NCBI GenBank assembly: GCA_000686145.1
Contig: JMMB01000007.1
Location: 868,001-932,000, forward strand
Source: Peptostreptococcaceae bacterium VA2
GTDB taxonomy: Bacteria > Bacillota > Clostridia > Peptostreptococcales > Peptostreptococcaceae
Length of the DNA stretch: 64,000 nucleotides
Direction: 5' to 3'
The position numbers and the translations under genes are program-made. The notes below the pieces were generated by a model that was given only the letters and a program-made list of their open reading frames with translations, was not told where the DNA came from and searched no databases. Below are positions 44,829 through 55,213 of this stretch, piece after piece (position 1 is the stretch's first letter; every line of letters begins with the position of its first letter).

Positions 44829-47318
44829 ATGGAAAAATATGCAAAGTTAGTAGTAAGAAGTAACACTATATACACAGATAATTTATTTACATACAAAGTA
44901 CCTGATTTTTTGATAAGTGAATTAAGAATAGGGCACAGAGTATTAGTTCCTTTTGGAAGAGGGAACAAGCCAACAGAAGCTTTTGTATTTGAAATTATAG
45001 ATAATTTAGATGAAAATATAAAAACAAAAGAAATAGTTGATGTATTAGATGAAAATCCAATATTTAGAGTCGAAGATTTAGAATTAGTAAATTGGATGAA
45101 AAATAGGTATCTATGCACATATATAGACTGTATAAATTTAATTTATCCAAAAGGATATAAACTAAATAATTATAAAGTAGTAACGTTAAATGAAAGTATT
45201 GAAAATTTAAGTGAGCATAAATTTAAGGAATTTTTATTAACATTAAATGAAAATCAAACTAAAGTAATAGAACTTATAATAAGCAATAAAGGAAAAATAA
45301 AAGTTGAAAAAATAAAAGATATTCAAAATGTTAATAGTTTATTAGATAGAATGGCTAAAAAACAAATTATAAACTTATATTGGGAATACAAAGACCATAA
45401 AAATGAGAAGAAAATATGTTATATAGCATTAACAATGGATAGCAATGAACTTGATGATTATATAAAAGATAATAAAATAAATTTAGGAAGTAAACAAAAA
45501 GAAATAGTTAAGTTTCTAAAAAATAATAATAATATAGAAATAAATGATTTAATGGAATTGTTGAATGCTTCTAAAAAAAGTATTACATCATTATATGATA
45601 AAAATTTAATTACTTTGAAACTAGAAGATTATTATAGAAATCCTGATAGTATTTATAAATCTGCATACAAAGATATAACTTTAAATAATGAACAGCAGTA
45701 TGCAATAAATAAGATAACATCACAAATGTTTGAGGAAAATAAAAAGCCGTATATATTGCATGGAATAACAGGCAGTGGAAAAACAGAAGTTTATATGGAA
45801 GTTATTGACTATGGTTTAAAGCAAGGCTTAGATAGTATAGTGTTGGTTCCTGAAATTGCACTTACTCCACAAACTATATCCAGATTTAAAAATAGATTTG
45901 GAGATATCGTAGGAGTATTTCATAGTCAATTATCAGAAGGCCAAAAACATGATGTATATAAGGCTATAAAAGCAGGTAAAATTAGAATTTTAGTAGGAGC
46001 AAGATCAGCATTATTTGCACCATTTAATAGTTTAGGTGTTATAATAATAGATGAATTTCATGAAACTTCATATAAATCAGAAAAAAATCCTAAATTTAGT
46101 GCAATAGAAATAGCTAAATATATGTCTATTAAAAATGATATATCTTTAATATTGGGTTCAGCAACTCCTCCAATAGATGAATATTATAAAGTTAAAAATA
46201 ATGAATATGAACTTATAGAGATAAAAAACAGAGCCAACAATAAACCACTTCCTAAAATAAAGGTTATAGATATGAAAGAACAATTGAACAATGGAAACAA
46301 AAGTATATTTAGTATGCCTTTACAAAATGAAATACAAGAAGCGATTAAAAATAAAAGTCAGGTAATACTATTTTTAAATAGAAGAGGATATGCAAGTTTT
46401 GTATCTTGTAGAGCATGTGGATATGTTTTTCAATGTGAAAATTGTGATATATCATTAACTTATCACAAAGGCAAAAATATAGGGAGATGCCATTATTGTG
46501 GATATGAAAAAGAAATACCAAAAGAATGTCCAGAATGTGGTAGTAAGTATATAAAGCCGTTTGGAGTTGGGACTCAAAAAATTGAAGAAGAATTAAAAAC
46601 TATATTTCCAGATGCTAAAATTCTTAGGATGGACAAGGACACTACATCTAAAAAAGGATCTTTAGAGGAAATATTAAATAAGTTTAAAAATGAAGAAGCA
46701 GATATATTAATAGGAACGCAAATGCTTAGTAAAGGATTGGATTTTGAAAATGTTACCTTAGTAGGTATTTTATCAGCAGATATGATGTTGAATTTTCCTG
46801 ATTTCAAGAGCTTTGAAAATACTTTCCAATTAATAACACAAGTTTCTGGTCGTGCAGGGAGAAGTGATAAAGAAGGAAAAGTAATACTTCAAACTTATGA
46901 TACAGATCATTATGCAATAAGAAGAGCTATAAATTATGATTATGAAGGCTTCTATACAGATGAAATAAAAATAAGGAAAGCTTTTGGATATTCTCCATTT
47001 AACAATATGATAAGTGTAGTTATAAGTGGAGAAAATGAAAAAGTTGTAAAACAAAATAGTGAAAATATGTATAATTCTATTATTTACTTATTACAAAATA
47101 GAGGAATAAATGATTTTGAATTTATATTAGGACCAAATCCGTGTTCAATAACTAAAATAAATCAAAATTATAGATGGCAAATATTATTTAAAGATGATAA
47201 TATTGAAATAAATTTATTAAAGGGTATAATAAAATATATATGTATAACAAAAAGAGATGTTGTATTTAATAAAGACGTTAATGTATCGATAGATATTAAC
47301 CCAAACAGCGTATTATAA
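44829..47318 (+). CDS. priA: Primosomal replication helicase PriA
   Basis: Restarts stalled replication forks. 829 residues: an N-terminal DNA-binding domain, Walker A GITGSGKTEVYM (~316), DExH box, a zinc-binding domain with paired CxxC motifs (CRACGY, CENCD, CHYCGY, CPECGS), and a C-terminal helicase lobe (VSGRAGRSDKEG). The DExH box reads DEFH here, where Bacillus has DEEH. Part of the conserved priA-def-fmt run. Confidence 0.95.
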   Translation: MEKYAKLVVRSNTIYTDNLFTYKVPDFLISELRIGHRVLVPFGRGNKPTEAFVFEIIDNLDENIKTKEIVDVLDENPIFRVEDLELVNWMKNRYLCTYIDCINLIYPKGYKLNNYKVVTLNESIENLSEHKFKEFLLTLNENQTKVIELIISNKGKIKVEKIKDIQNVNSLLDRMAKKQIINLYWEYKDHKNEKKICYIALTMDSNELDDYIKDNKINLGSKQKEIVKFLKNNNNIEINDLMELLNASKKSITSLYDKNLITLKLEDYYRNPDSIYKSAYKDITLNNEQQYAINKITSQMFEENKKPYILHGITGSGKTEVYMEVIDYGLKQGLDSIVLVPEIALTPQTISRFKNRFGDIVGVFHSQLSEGQKHDVYKAIKAGKIRILVGARSALFAPFNSLGVIIIDEFHETSYKSEKNPKFSAIEIAKYMSIKNDISLILGSATPPIDEYYKVKNNEYELIEIKNRANNKPLPKIKVIDMKEQLNNGNKSIFSMPLQNEIQEAIKNKSQVILFLNRRGYASFVSCRACGYVFQCENCDISLTYHKGKNIGRCHYCGYEKEIPKECPECGSKYIKPFGVGTQKIEEELKTIFPDAKILRMDKDTTSKKGSLEEILNKFKNEEADILIGTQMLSKGLDFENVTLVGILSADMMLNFPDFKSFENTFQLITQVSGRAGRSDKEGKVILQTYDTDHYAIRRAINYDYEGFYTDEIKIRKAFGYSPFNNMISVVISGENEKVVKQNSENMYNSIIYLLQNRGINDFEFILGPNPCSITKINQNYRWQILFKDDNIEINLLKGIIKYICITKRDVVFNKDVNVSIDINPNSVL

Positions 47319-47336
47319 AAGTAGGAGGAATTTAAA

Positions 47337-47777
47337 ATGGCATTAAGAGAAGTAGTTCAAATAGGAGAACCAGTACTAAGAAAGAAATCAAAGAAGGTAG
47401 AAAAAGTTGATGAAAAAATAATACAATTATTAGAAGATATGGCTGATACAATGTATCACTTCGATGGAGTAGGACTTGCAGCACCCCAAGTTGGAATCCT
47501 TAAAAGGATAGCTGTGATAGATATAGGCGATGGAATAATAGAACTTATAAATCCAGAAATAATACAAACATCTGGAGAACAAATAGATGACGAAGGATGT
47601 TTAAGTGTTGTAGGTGAAGCTGGAGAAGTTAAAAGACCTTACAAAGTAAAAGTAAGAGCATTTAATAGAAAAGGTCAATTATTTGAAATAGAAGGAGAAG
47701 AACTTTTAGCAAGAGCATTTTGCCATGAAATAGATCACTTAGATGGAGTATTGTTTGTAGATAAAATACAAAAGTAA
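47337..47777 (+). CDS. def: Peptide deformylase
   Basis: Removes the N-formyl group from new proteins. 146 residues with the three motifs [15 protein letters not shown] and HEIDHLDG (metal Cys and two His). Upstream of fmt, the enzyme that adds the formyl group to the initiator tRNA. Confidence 0.97.
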   Translation: MALREVVQIGEPVLRKKSKKVEKVDEKIIQLLEDMADTMYHFDGVGLAAPQVGILKRIAVIDIGDGIIELINPEIIQTSGEQIDDEGCLSVVGEAGEVKRPYKVKVRAFNRKGQLFEIEGEELLARAFCHEIDHLDGVLFVDKIQK

Positions 47778-47791
47778 TAGGAGTTGAAAAT

Positions 47792-48721
47792 ATGAAAATA
47801 GTATTTATGGGAACTCCAGAAATTGCAACTGGATGTTTACAAAAAATAATAGATGAAAAACATGAAGTTATAGGTGTTGTAACTCAACCTGATAAACCTC
47901 AAAATAGAGGTAAAAAATTAGGAATGCCACCTGTAAAAGAACTTGCACTAAAATATGATATACCAGTATATCAACCAATAAAAGCCAGAGAAGAAAGCTT
48001 TATAGAAACTATAAAAGAGCTTAATCCAGACGTTATAGTAGTAGTAGCATTTGGTCAAATTCTTCCAAAGGCTATACTTGATATTCCTAAGTTGGGATGT
48101 ATAAATGTTCATGTTTCATTATTACCAAAGTACAGAGGAGCAGCTCCTATAAATTGGGTTATAATAAATGGAGAAGATAAAACTGGTGTAACTACTATGT
48201 ACATGGATGAAGGTTTAGACACTGGAGATATGATATTAAAAACAGAATTTAAGCTTGATGATGAAATAAATGCAGGGCAACTTCATGATAAAATGATGGA
48301 AATAGGAGCACAAACATTAAAAGAAACGCTAGACTTAATAGAAAAAGGGTGTGCACCTAGAGAAAAGCAAAATCATGAAGAATTCACTTATGCACCGATG
48401 ATGAATAAAGCACTAGGAAATATAAATTGGAATAAAAGCGCCAAAGAAATACATAATCTTGTAAGAGGTGTAAATCCATGGCCAAGTGCATATACAACAT
48501 ATGATGATAAAACTATTAAAGTGTGGAAAACTAAAGTATTAAGTGAAACTAGTGATAAACCTTGTGGAACTGTGCTTAAAGTAGATAAAGAAGGAATGAG
48601 AGTAAGCACTAAAGAGAATATTATCTTAATAGAAGAATTACAAATGCCAGGGAAGAAAAGAGTACTAGTATCAGAGTATATAAAAGGAAATAATATAGAA
48701 TCTGGAAAAATACTAGGCTAG
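47792..48721 (+). CDS. fmt: Methionyl-tRNA formyltransferase
   Basis: Formylates Met-tRNAfMet. 309 residues; N-terminal domain with MKIVFMGTPEIATGCL, the folate-site region and NVHVSLLPKYRGAAPINWVI, and a C-terminal tRNA-binding domain. Follows def by 14 bp. Confidence 0.97.
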   Translation: MKIVFMGTPEIATGCLQKIIDEKHEVIGVVTQPDKPQNRGKKLGMPPVKELALKYDIPVYQPIKAREESFIETIKELNPDVIVVVAFGQILPKAILDIPKLGCINVHVSLLPKYRGAAPINWVIINGEDKTGVTTMYMDEGLDTGDMILKTEFKLDDEINAGQLHDKMMEIGAQTLKETLDLIEKGCAPREKQNHEEFTYAPMMNKALGNINWNKSAKEIHNLVRGVNPWPSAYTTYDDKTIKVWKTKVLSETSDKPCGTVLKVDKEGMRVSTKENIILIEELQMPGKKRVLVSEYIKGNNIESGKILG

Positions 48722-48730
48722 GTGAAATAT

Positions 48731-49465
48731 ATGATAGATTCAAAAAAATATATGACAACAATATGTATACTTTTAGGAATATTAATAGTAAGTGTAGTAA
48801 CCATTAATATTTTTATATCTAGCTTAACTGATATATTTACTATATTTATAGATATGATAGCAGTAATTATTTCATTATCAATAATATTTTCTATACTAAT
48901 TACTAATAAGGTTATTAAAGACAAAAAGGTTAATATTTTAGGGATGAAAATTAACTTTAAAATAGTTAGCTTATTATTTCCTATAATAACTTTTGTAGCT
49001 GATTCAGTAGGAATATCAAAAAATGAAATAAGAAAAGTATATGTAAAGCTAAATAACAAATATATATATAGTAATAAATATAATATTAAAAATGAAGAGA
49101 TACTTATACTTATACCACACTGTGTTCAAAAGAGTAGTTGTAAATTGAAGGTAACGACTAATATAGAGACTTGCGCTAAATGTGGGTTATGTAATATAGG
49201 TGATTTAGTTAAACTAAAAGAAAAAACAAATGTAAATATTTTTGTAGCTACAGGAGGAACTTTAGCTAGAAAAATTATTATTGATAACAAGCCTAAAGCC
49301 ATTATAGCAGTAGCTTGTGAAAGAGATTTAACGGCTGGGGTACAAGATATAAGAAAGATACCAGTTTTAGGTGTATTCAATAAAAGGCCTAATGGACCTT
49401 GTGTAGACACAAGCATAGATGTTAAAGAAATAGAAGAAGCAATAAAATTCTTTACATCTAATTAA
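48731..49465 (+). CDS. DUF116 domain protein
   Basis: A 244-residue protein: two N-terminal membrane segments (~8-60), then a DUF116 domain with several cysteines (LIPHCVQKSSCKL, CAKCGLCNIGD, ACERDLTAGV, GPCVDTS) that could bind a metal or cluster. Function unknown; conserved between fmt and the Zn peptidase in Clostridia. The ATG at 48731 follows aggtga; the GTG at 48722 lies in that site. Confidence 0.88.
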   Translation: MIDSKKYMTTICILLGILIVSVVTINIFISSLTDIFTIFIDMIAVIISLSIIFSILITNKVIKDKKVNILGMKINFKIVSLLFPIITFVADSVGISKNEIRKVYVKLNNKYIYSNKYNIKNEEILILIPHCVQKSSCKLKVTTNIETCAKCGLCNIGDLVKLKEKTNVNIFVATGGTLARKIIIDNKPKAIIAVACERDLTAGVQDIRKIPVLGVFNKRPNGPCVDTSIDVKEIEEAIKFFTSN

Positions 49466-49488
49466 ATTTGTATAGGAGAGTGTTTTAT

Positions 49489-50181
49489 ATGTATCCATAT
49501 TTTATGTGGGACCCTACTATGATAATATTACTGCCAGCAATATTATTTACAATGTACGCTCAGTTTAAAGTAACTTCTACAACAAGTAGATATTTAAGAG
49601 TAAATTCACGTAGAGGATATAGTGGAGAAGCAGTAGCTAGAAAAATATTAGATTCTAATGGTTTATACAATGTATCAATAGAGATGGTTAAAGGTCGTTT
49701 AAGTGATCATTATGACCCTAGAAGTAACGTTGTGAGATTATCACAGGATATATACTATGGAACTTCTATAACATCAATATCAGTTGCAGCACATGAATGT
49801 GGTCATGCGATTCAACATGCTAAAGGTTATGCACCACTTCAATTAAGAAGTACTTTAGTTCCTGTTGTAAATTTTGCATCAAATATGTCTTGGTTTTTAA
49901 TAGCACTAGGATTTTTTATGACTAGAGGACCACTTCTAGAGATAGGTATATTATTATTTTCAATATCTGTAATTTTCCAAATAATAACTTTACCAGTAGA
50001 GTTTAACGCATCAAATAGAGCAGTAGCTCAACTTGCTAACTTAGGAATTGTAGAGGGTAAAGAAGCTAGTCAAAGTAGAAAAGTACTTACAGCAGCGGCA
50101 TTAACATATGTAGCAGCAGCTCTTACATCAGTTCTTCAATTATTAAGATTATTAGCAATAGCAAATAGAGATAATGATTAA
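49489..50181 (+). CDS. Zinc metallopeptidase, membrane-bound (YugP-like)
   Basis: A 230-residue protein with an N-terminal membrane segment, the zinc motif HECGH (~103-107, in VAAHECGHAIQHAKGY) and further membrane segments. Belongs to the neutral zinc peptidase family of YugP. Substrate unknown. The ATG at 49489 follows aggaga. Confidence 0.9.
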   Translation: MYPYFMWDPTMIILLPAILFTMYAQFKVTSTTSRYLRVNSRRGYSGEAVARKILDSNGLYNVSIEMVKGRLSDHYDPRSNVVRLSQDIYYGTSITSISVAAHECGHAIQHAKGYAPLQLRSTLVPVVNFASNMSWFLIALGFFMTRGPLLEIGILLFSISVIFQIITLPVEFNASNRAVAQLANLGIVEGKEASQSRKVLTAAALTYVAAALTSVLQLLRLLAIANRDND

Positions 50182-50189
50182 CAGAGATT

Positions 50190-50213
50190 GTCCTAGTGTT
50201 TCTAGGACTTTTT
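50190..50213 (+). terminator. Terminator after the Zn peptidase gene
   Basis: 7-bp stem gtcctag/ctaggac, 5-nt loop and five T. Confidence 0.85.
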
Positions 50214-50258
50214 CTACGCAAATCTAAATAGAATATAGACATTCGAGGAGAAAATTAT

Positions 50259-51584
50259 ATGAACGCAAGAGAAATAGCATTTAAAGTACTAGGTGACATA
50301 GAAAAGAATAAAAATTATTCTAATATGTCAATAAATAAGCATTTTAAAGAATTAGAAATAAAGGATCAAGATAGAGGATTCACAACTGAGCTTATATATG
50401 GAGTTATAGAAAATAGAAATTACTTAGATTACGTTATGAATAAACTTTCAAAAATGAAAGCAGAAAAAATGCAAATGCATGTAAGAATATTTTTAGAAAT
50501 GGGGATTTATCAAATTCTGTTTTTAGATAGTGTTTCGGATTATGCAGCGGTAAATGAAACTGTAAATTTAGTTAATGAATTTGATAAAAAATCATCAGGG
50601 TTTGTAAATGCAATCCTTAGAAATGTAATAAGACAAAAAGAAACTATAGCAAAAGTAGATATAACTGATAACATAATGTATTTATCTACAAAGTATTCAT
50701 ATAAACCATGGATGATAAAAAACTGGGTTGAAAAATTTGGACAAGAATTTACAGAAGACTTATTAGATGCAAACAATGAAAAACCTAGTATTTATATAAG
50801 AGTAAATACTTTAAAAACTACTAGAGAAGAACTTATGAGTAAGTTATCAGATATGAATATAAAATGCTTTAAGGTGTCTACATTAGAAGAAGCAATAAGA
50901 GTAGAAAACCTTAAAAATATAGAAAACAATAAATTATTCAAAGATGGATTATTTACGGTACAAGATATAAGTTCTATGATTGTAGGGAAAATAGTTAACC
51001 CTAAAGAAAATTCACGTGTATTAGATATATGTAGTGCTCCAGGTGGAAAGACTACTCACTTAGCAACTATTATGAACAATACTGGACATATAGTATCTAG
51101 AGATATATTTGAACATAAAATAAAGCTTATAAACGCGACTGCAAATAGATTAGGCCTTACAAATATAGAAGCTCAGTGTTTTGATGCATCTGTATTAGAC
51201 AATGATAATATAGATAAATTTGATTATGTATTAGCTGATGTTCCTTGTTCAGGTCTTGGGATAATAAGAAGAAAGCCAGAAATAAAATATAAAGAAAAAG
51301 CAGATCTTAAAGAATTACCATCTATACAAAGCAAAATATTAAAAAATGCTTCAAAATATGTTAAAATCGATGGAGTTTTAGTATATAGTACTTGTACTAT
51401 TCAAGATGTTGAAAATATAGATATAATCAATGCTTTCCTTAAGGAAAATGATAATTTCAAGCTAGTTCCAATAGATGCAGTAAATGTAGATGTAGACAAT
51501 CAAGATAAAGGATATTTAAAAATATACCCACATATACATGGCATGGATGGTTTCTTTATAGCTAAATTAATAAGAGTAAGGTAG
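50259..51584 (+). CDS. rsmB: 16S rRNA cytosine(967)-C5 methyltransferase RsmB
   Basis: A 441-residue rRNA methyltransferase: an N-terminal NusB-like RNA-binding domain (~1-135), then a Rossmann domain with SAM site LDICSAPGGKTTHLA, catalytic motifs DVPCSGLGIIRRKPE and YSTCTIQ. Start of the rsmB-rlmN-prpC-prkC-rsgA run typical of Firmicutes. Confidence 0.95.
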   Translation: MNAREIAFKVLGDIEKNKNYSNMSINKHFKELEIKDQDRGFTTELIYGVIENRNYLDYVMNKLSKMKAEKMQMHVRIFLEMGIYQILFLDSVSDYAAVNETVNLVNEFDKKSSGFVNAILRNVIRQKETIAKVDITDNIMYLSTKYSYKPWMIKNWVEKFGQEFTEDLLDANNEKPSIYIRVNTLKTTREELMSKLSDMNIKCFKVSTLEEAIRVENLKNIENNKLFKDGLFTVQDISSMIVGKIVNPKENSRVLDICSAPGGKTTHLATIMNNTGHIVSRDIFEHKIKLINATANRLGLTNIEAQCFDASVLDNDNIDKFDYVLADVPCSGLGIIRRKPEIKYKEKADLKELPSIQSKILKNASKYVKIDGVLVYSTCTIQDVENIDIINAFLKENDNFKLVPIDAVNVDVDNQDKGYLKIYPHIHGMDGFFIAKLIRVR

Positions 51585-51591
51585 TGATAAT

Positions 51592-52623
51592 ATGAATCAA
51601 AATAAAGTAGCATTAAAAAACTTTACAGAAGATGAAATGAAAGAATTCATGAAAACTATAGGTGAAAAAGCTTTTAGAGGTACTCAAATTTTTTCATGGA
51701 TATATAAAGGAGCTAAAAGCTTTGATGATATGAATAACGTACCCAAATCAATAAGAGAAAAACTTGAAAAAGTTTCTTATATTGGCAATATTGAAATTGA
51801 GTTAAAATTAGAATCTAAAGTTGATAGAACAAAAAAATATTTGTTTTTATTAAATGATGGTAATATAATAGAAACTGTAATGATGGACTATGAAGATAGG
51901 GTTACAGTTTGTATTTCTAATCAAGTAGGGTGCAGAATGGGATGTGTATTTTGTGCATCTACAATAGATGGATTATTAAGAAACTTAGAGCCTTGGGAAA
52001 TACTAGACCAGATTCTAAAAATACAAGAGGACACTGGAAAAAGAGTATCTAATCTTGTTTTAATGGGAAGCGGAGAACCATTAGATAATTTTGAAAATAC
52101 TAAGCAGTTCTTAAAGATTGTTAATGATGAAAATGGTCTTAATATTGGATATAGACACATAACATTATCAACTTGCGGAATAGCCCCAAAGATGAGAGAA
52201 TTGGCAGACTTAGGACTACCTATAAATTTAGCTCTTTCACTACACTCACCGTATGATGAGAAAAGAATAGAAATTATGCCAGTTGCAAAAGCATACTCAG
52301 TAAAAGATATAATAGATGCATGTAAGTATTATATACAAAAAACTAATAGAAGAGTAACTTTTGAATATTCATTGATAAAAGGTATTAATGACTCGGAACA
52401 AGAAGCTTTAGATATTGCGAAGTTATTAAAAGGAATGCTATGCCATGTTAACTTAATACCTATAAATGCGGTAGAAGAAAGAAGTTTTGAAAGACCAGAT
52501 AAAGCTTATATCTACAAGTTTAGAGATGTTTTAGAAAAAAATAAAATTCCAGCTACAGTAAGAATATCTATGGGTTCTGATATTGGTGGAGCGTGTGGAC
52601 AATTAAGAAGAAAACATAAGTAG
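51592..52623 (+). CDS. rlmN: 23S rRNA (adenine(2503)-C(2))-methyltransferase RlmN
   Basis: Radical SAM enzyme methylating A2503 of 23S rRNA and A37 of some tRNAs. 343 residues; cluster motif Cys114-x3-Cys118-x2-Cys121 (CRMGCVFC). The conserved C-terminal MGSDIGGACGQL carries the catalytic Cys. Nothing suggests the Cfr subtype. Confidence 0.96.
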   Translation: MNQNKVALKNFTEDEMKEFMKTIGEKAFRGTQIFSWIYKGAKSFDDMNNVPKSIREKLEKVSYIGNIEIELKLESKVDRTKKYLFLLNDGNIIETVMMDYEDRVTVCISNQVGCRMGCVFCASTIDGLLRNLEPWEILDQILKIQEDTGKRVSNLVLMGSGEPLDNFENTKQFLKIVNDENGLNIGYRHITLSTCGIAPKMRELADLGLPINLALSLHSPYDEKRIEIMPVAKAYSVKDIIDACKYYIQKTNRRVTFEYSLIKGINDSEQEALDIAKLLKGMLCHVNLIPINAVEERSFERPDKAYIYKFRDVLEKNKIPATVRISMGSDIGGACGQLRRKHK

Positions 52624-52641
52624 CTGTAAGGGGGAAGTCGT

Positions 52642-53391
52642 ATGATTTATAGTTGTGCCTCCGATATAGGAAAGGTTAGAAAAAATAACGAAGACTATTG
52701 TAAGGGGGAGATTATAGATACAGATTTTGGATCTATAGGAATATTTGCTTTAGCTGATGGAATGGGCGGCCATAAAAAGGGAGAAGTTGCGAGTGAGCTA
52801 GCTGTAGAAAATATTATATCTTTTTTAAAAGAAAATTTATTACAAAGTCATAACATCAAGATAGATTATGTTGATGATATAATTAAACAAGCTTATAATA
52901 GTGTGAATAGTATTATCTATGAAAAATCTAAAAATGACATTGACTGCGAAGGCATGGGAACTACTTTAACGACAGCTATACTATATAAGGATAATTTATA
53001 TGTAGCAAACGTTGGGGATAGTAGGTGTTATTTGTTAGATAAAAATGGATTTGCTAAGATTACTATAGATCACTCGATAGTAGAAGAACTTGTCAGAGCC
53101 AAAGTTATTACTGAAGAGGAAGCAAAAAATCACCCAAGAAGAAATCATATAACTAGAGCAATGGGTACTGATGAAATGGTAATAGTAGACATATTTAAGC
53201 ATAAAATAGAAAGAGGCAATAGGATACTCTTAGCAAGTGATGGACTAACAGGATTTGTTGAATATGAAAGTATAAAAGAAACAATAATGGAAAAAGAGCC
53301 TATGGTAGATTTAACTAAGAAATTAATAAATAAAGCTAATGAAATAGCTGGAAAAGACAATATTTCAGTTATATTAATAGAAGATAAGTAG
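52642..53391 (+). CDS. prpC: PP2C-type serine/threonine phosphatase PrpC
   Basis: Reverses phosphorylation by PrkC. 249 residues; metal-binding aspartates in NNEDYC, LADGMGG, VGDSRCYLL and GKDNISVIL. The kinase gene follows 12 bp later. Confidence 0.95.
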   Translation: MIYSCASDIGKVRKNNEDYCKGEIIDTDFGSIGIFALADGMGGHKKGEVASELAVENIISFLKENLLQSHNIKIDYVDDIIKQAYNSVNSIIYEKSKNDIDCEGMGTTLTTAILYKDNLYVANVGDSRCYLLDKNGFAKITIDHSIVEELVRAKVITEEEAKNHPRRNHITRAMGTDEMVIVDIFKHKIERGNRILLASDGLTGFVEYESIKETIMEKEPMVDLTKKLINKANEIAGKDNISVILIEDK

Positions 53392-53403
53392 GACGGTGAT
53401 AAA

Positions 53404-55212
53404 GTGGGAGAAACTGTTTTAGGCAATAGATATGAAATCATCAGAAAAGTTGGTGATGGAGGAATGGCTTTTGTATATGAAGCCAAAGATAGATTGTTAA
53501 ATAGAACTGTAGCTGTTAAGGTTCTTAGGCCAGAGTTTGTAGATGACGAAGAGTTTTTAGGAAAGTTTAAGAGAGAAGCAGAAGCCGTAGCTAGCCTTTC
53601 TCATCCTAACATAGTAAACGTATATGATGTAGGTGAAGATGGTAAAGTTCACTATATAGTTATGGAGTTTATAGATGGACAGAATTTAAAAGAAATAATA
53701 AACAATGAAGGAACTTTAGACGAATATACAGCACTTGATATAACTAAGCAAATAGCTATGGCTCTTAGCTCAGCTCATAAAAAGGGAATTGTACATAGAG
53801 ACATAAAGCCTCATAATATACTTATATCTAATGAAGGTAGAATAGTTAAGGTTGCAGATTTTGGTATAGCTAAAGCTGTATCAAATTCAACTATGACTAA
53901 TATAGGTAGTATAATAGGATCTGTACATTATTTTTCTCCAGAACAAGCAAAAGGAAAATTTGTAACAAGTAATGCTGACCTTTATTCATTAGGAATAGTT
54001 TTATATGAAATGTTAATAGGAAAAGTTCCATTTAGAGGTGACAGCCCTATATCTATAGCTCTTCAACATATAAATGATGAGATAGAGTTTACACCTGAGG
54101 AAAAAATAAGTATACCTCAAAGTGTAAGGACTATAATAAAAAAGTTAACTGAAAAATCTAGTGTTAACAGATATCAAACTGCAGAAGAAGTAATAGAAGA
54201 TATCGAATATATAGAAAAAAATATAGATTTAGATTTTATAAAAGAATATGATAATTATGCTACACAAAAAATAGATGAAAAAGAATTAAATAAATCTATG
54301 AAACAATCTCCTATTGTTCCTAATATGGAACAAGAAGATGAAGATGATTACGAAGAAGAAAAACCTAAGAAAAAGAAAAAAAAGAAGAAAAAGAAAAAAA
54401 AGTCTAAAGAAGATAGCCCTAAAGTGAAAAAAGTATTAATCGTAGCTGCAGTTCTGTTAGTGGTTATTCTTGTGACACAAATGGCTTTAGCATTTAAATT
54501 CTTTGGTAATAGTAATGATAATGTAGAATCTGTTACTACACCAGATGTAAAAAGTGCTTATTTAGACGATGCTCAAAAAGAACTTGAAAAATTAGGATTG
54601 AAAGTAGCAATATCAAGTGAAGAGTTTAGTAAGGATGTAAAGGAAAATTATATAATATCTCAGACACCAGCTGCGGGTACAGAACTTAAAGCAGGGGATA
54701 CTGTAAACATAGTACTAAGTAAAGGTGCACAAGAATCTGAAATACCTAATATAGTTGGAATAAGCTTACAAGAAGCAGAGAATATTTTAAAAGAAAATAA
54801 AATGAAGCTAGGCAATATAAGCTATGAGTTTAGTGATTCCTTTAATAACGGAGTAGTTCTAAGCCAAGACCCTAAATCAGGACCAGATAGCCTTAATCAA
54901 GACTCTAAAGTGAATGTAGTAGTAAGTAAAGGAGCTGAAGTTGTAAGGCCTCCTAAGCAAGAACAAGAGATAGATGTTAATGCAGAAAAAGAAAAGCAAA
55001 AACAAGAAGAAGAAAAACAAAAACAAGAAGAAGAAAAACAAAAACAAGAAGAAGAAAAACTAAAACAAGAAGAAGAAATACGAAAACAAGAAGAAGAGAA
55101 ACAAAAACCAGAAAAACCAGAAAAACCAGAAAAACCAGAAAAACCAACAACGAATCCGGATGACTCTAATAGTCAACCACCAGCAACAGAAAATACGCAA
55201 TCTCAACAATAA
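53404..55212 (+). CDS. prkC: Serine/threonine protein kinase PrkC with two PASTA domains
   Basis: Membrane kinase that senses cell-wall fragments. 602 residues: kinase domain with GDGGMAFVYEAKD, Lys39, HRDIKPHN (catalytic Asp133) and DFGIAKA; an acidic stretch, then 12 lysines in a row (322-333) just before the membrane segment (~342-366). Outside, two PASTA domains (~378-445 and ~446-515) and a charged, repetitive tail of EKQKQEE heptads and PEK units. Most relatives have three or more PASTA domains. The start is GTG. Confidence 0.95.
   Translation: MGETVLGNRYEIIRKVGDGGMAFVYEAKDRLLNRTVAVKVLRPEFVDDEEFLGKFKREAEAVASLSHPNIVNVYDVGEDGKVHYIVMEFIDGQNLKEIINNEGTLDEYTALDITKQIAMALSSAHKKGIVHRDIKPHNILISNEGRIVKVADFGIAKAVSNSTMTNIGSIIGSVHYFSPEQAKGKFVTSNADLYSLGIVLYEMLIGKVPFRGDSPISIALQHINDEIEFTPEEKISIPQSVRTIIKKLTEKSSVNRYQTAEEVIEDIEYIEKNIDLDFIKEYDNYATQKIDEKELNKSMKQSPIVPNMEQEDEDDYEEEKPKKKKKKKKKKKKSKEDSPKVKKVLIVAAVLLVVILVTQMALAFKFFGNSNDNVESVTTPDVKSAYLDDAQKELEKLGLKVAISSEEFSKDVKENYIISQTPAAGTELKAGDTVNIVLSKGAQESEIPNIVGISLQEAENILKENKMKLGNISYEFSDSFNNGVVLSQDPKSGPDSLNQDSKVNVVVSKGAEVVRPPKQEQEIDVNAEKEKQKQEEEKQKQEEEKQKQEEEKLKQEEEIRKQEEEKQKPEKPEKPEKPEKPTTNPDDSNSQPPATENTQSQQ
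54991..55143 (+). repeat. Tandem repeats in the prkC 3' end
   Basis: About five copies of a 21-bp unit (core aaacaaaaacaagaagaaga; protein EKQKQEE), followed by four copies of a 9-bp unit ccagaaaaa (PEK). Copies are nearly identical at DNA level, which suggests recent slippage and likely length variation between strains. Confidence 0.9.
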
Positions 55213-55213
55213 T

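Noticed and set aside
44546-45118. 190-codon open frame on the minus strand
   Set aside because: It overlaps the end of coaBC and the start of priA, both well supported, and has no ribosome site or recognisable motif; an AT-rich shadow frame.
54991-55143. CRISPR-like appearance of regularly spaced repeats
   Set aside because: Units are in frame within prkC with no unique spacers; it is a coding tandem repeat.
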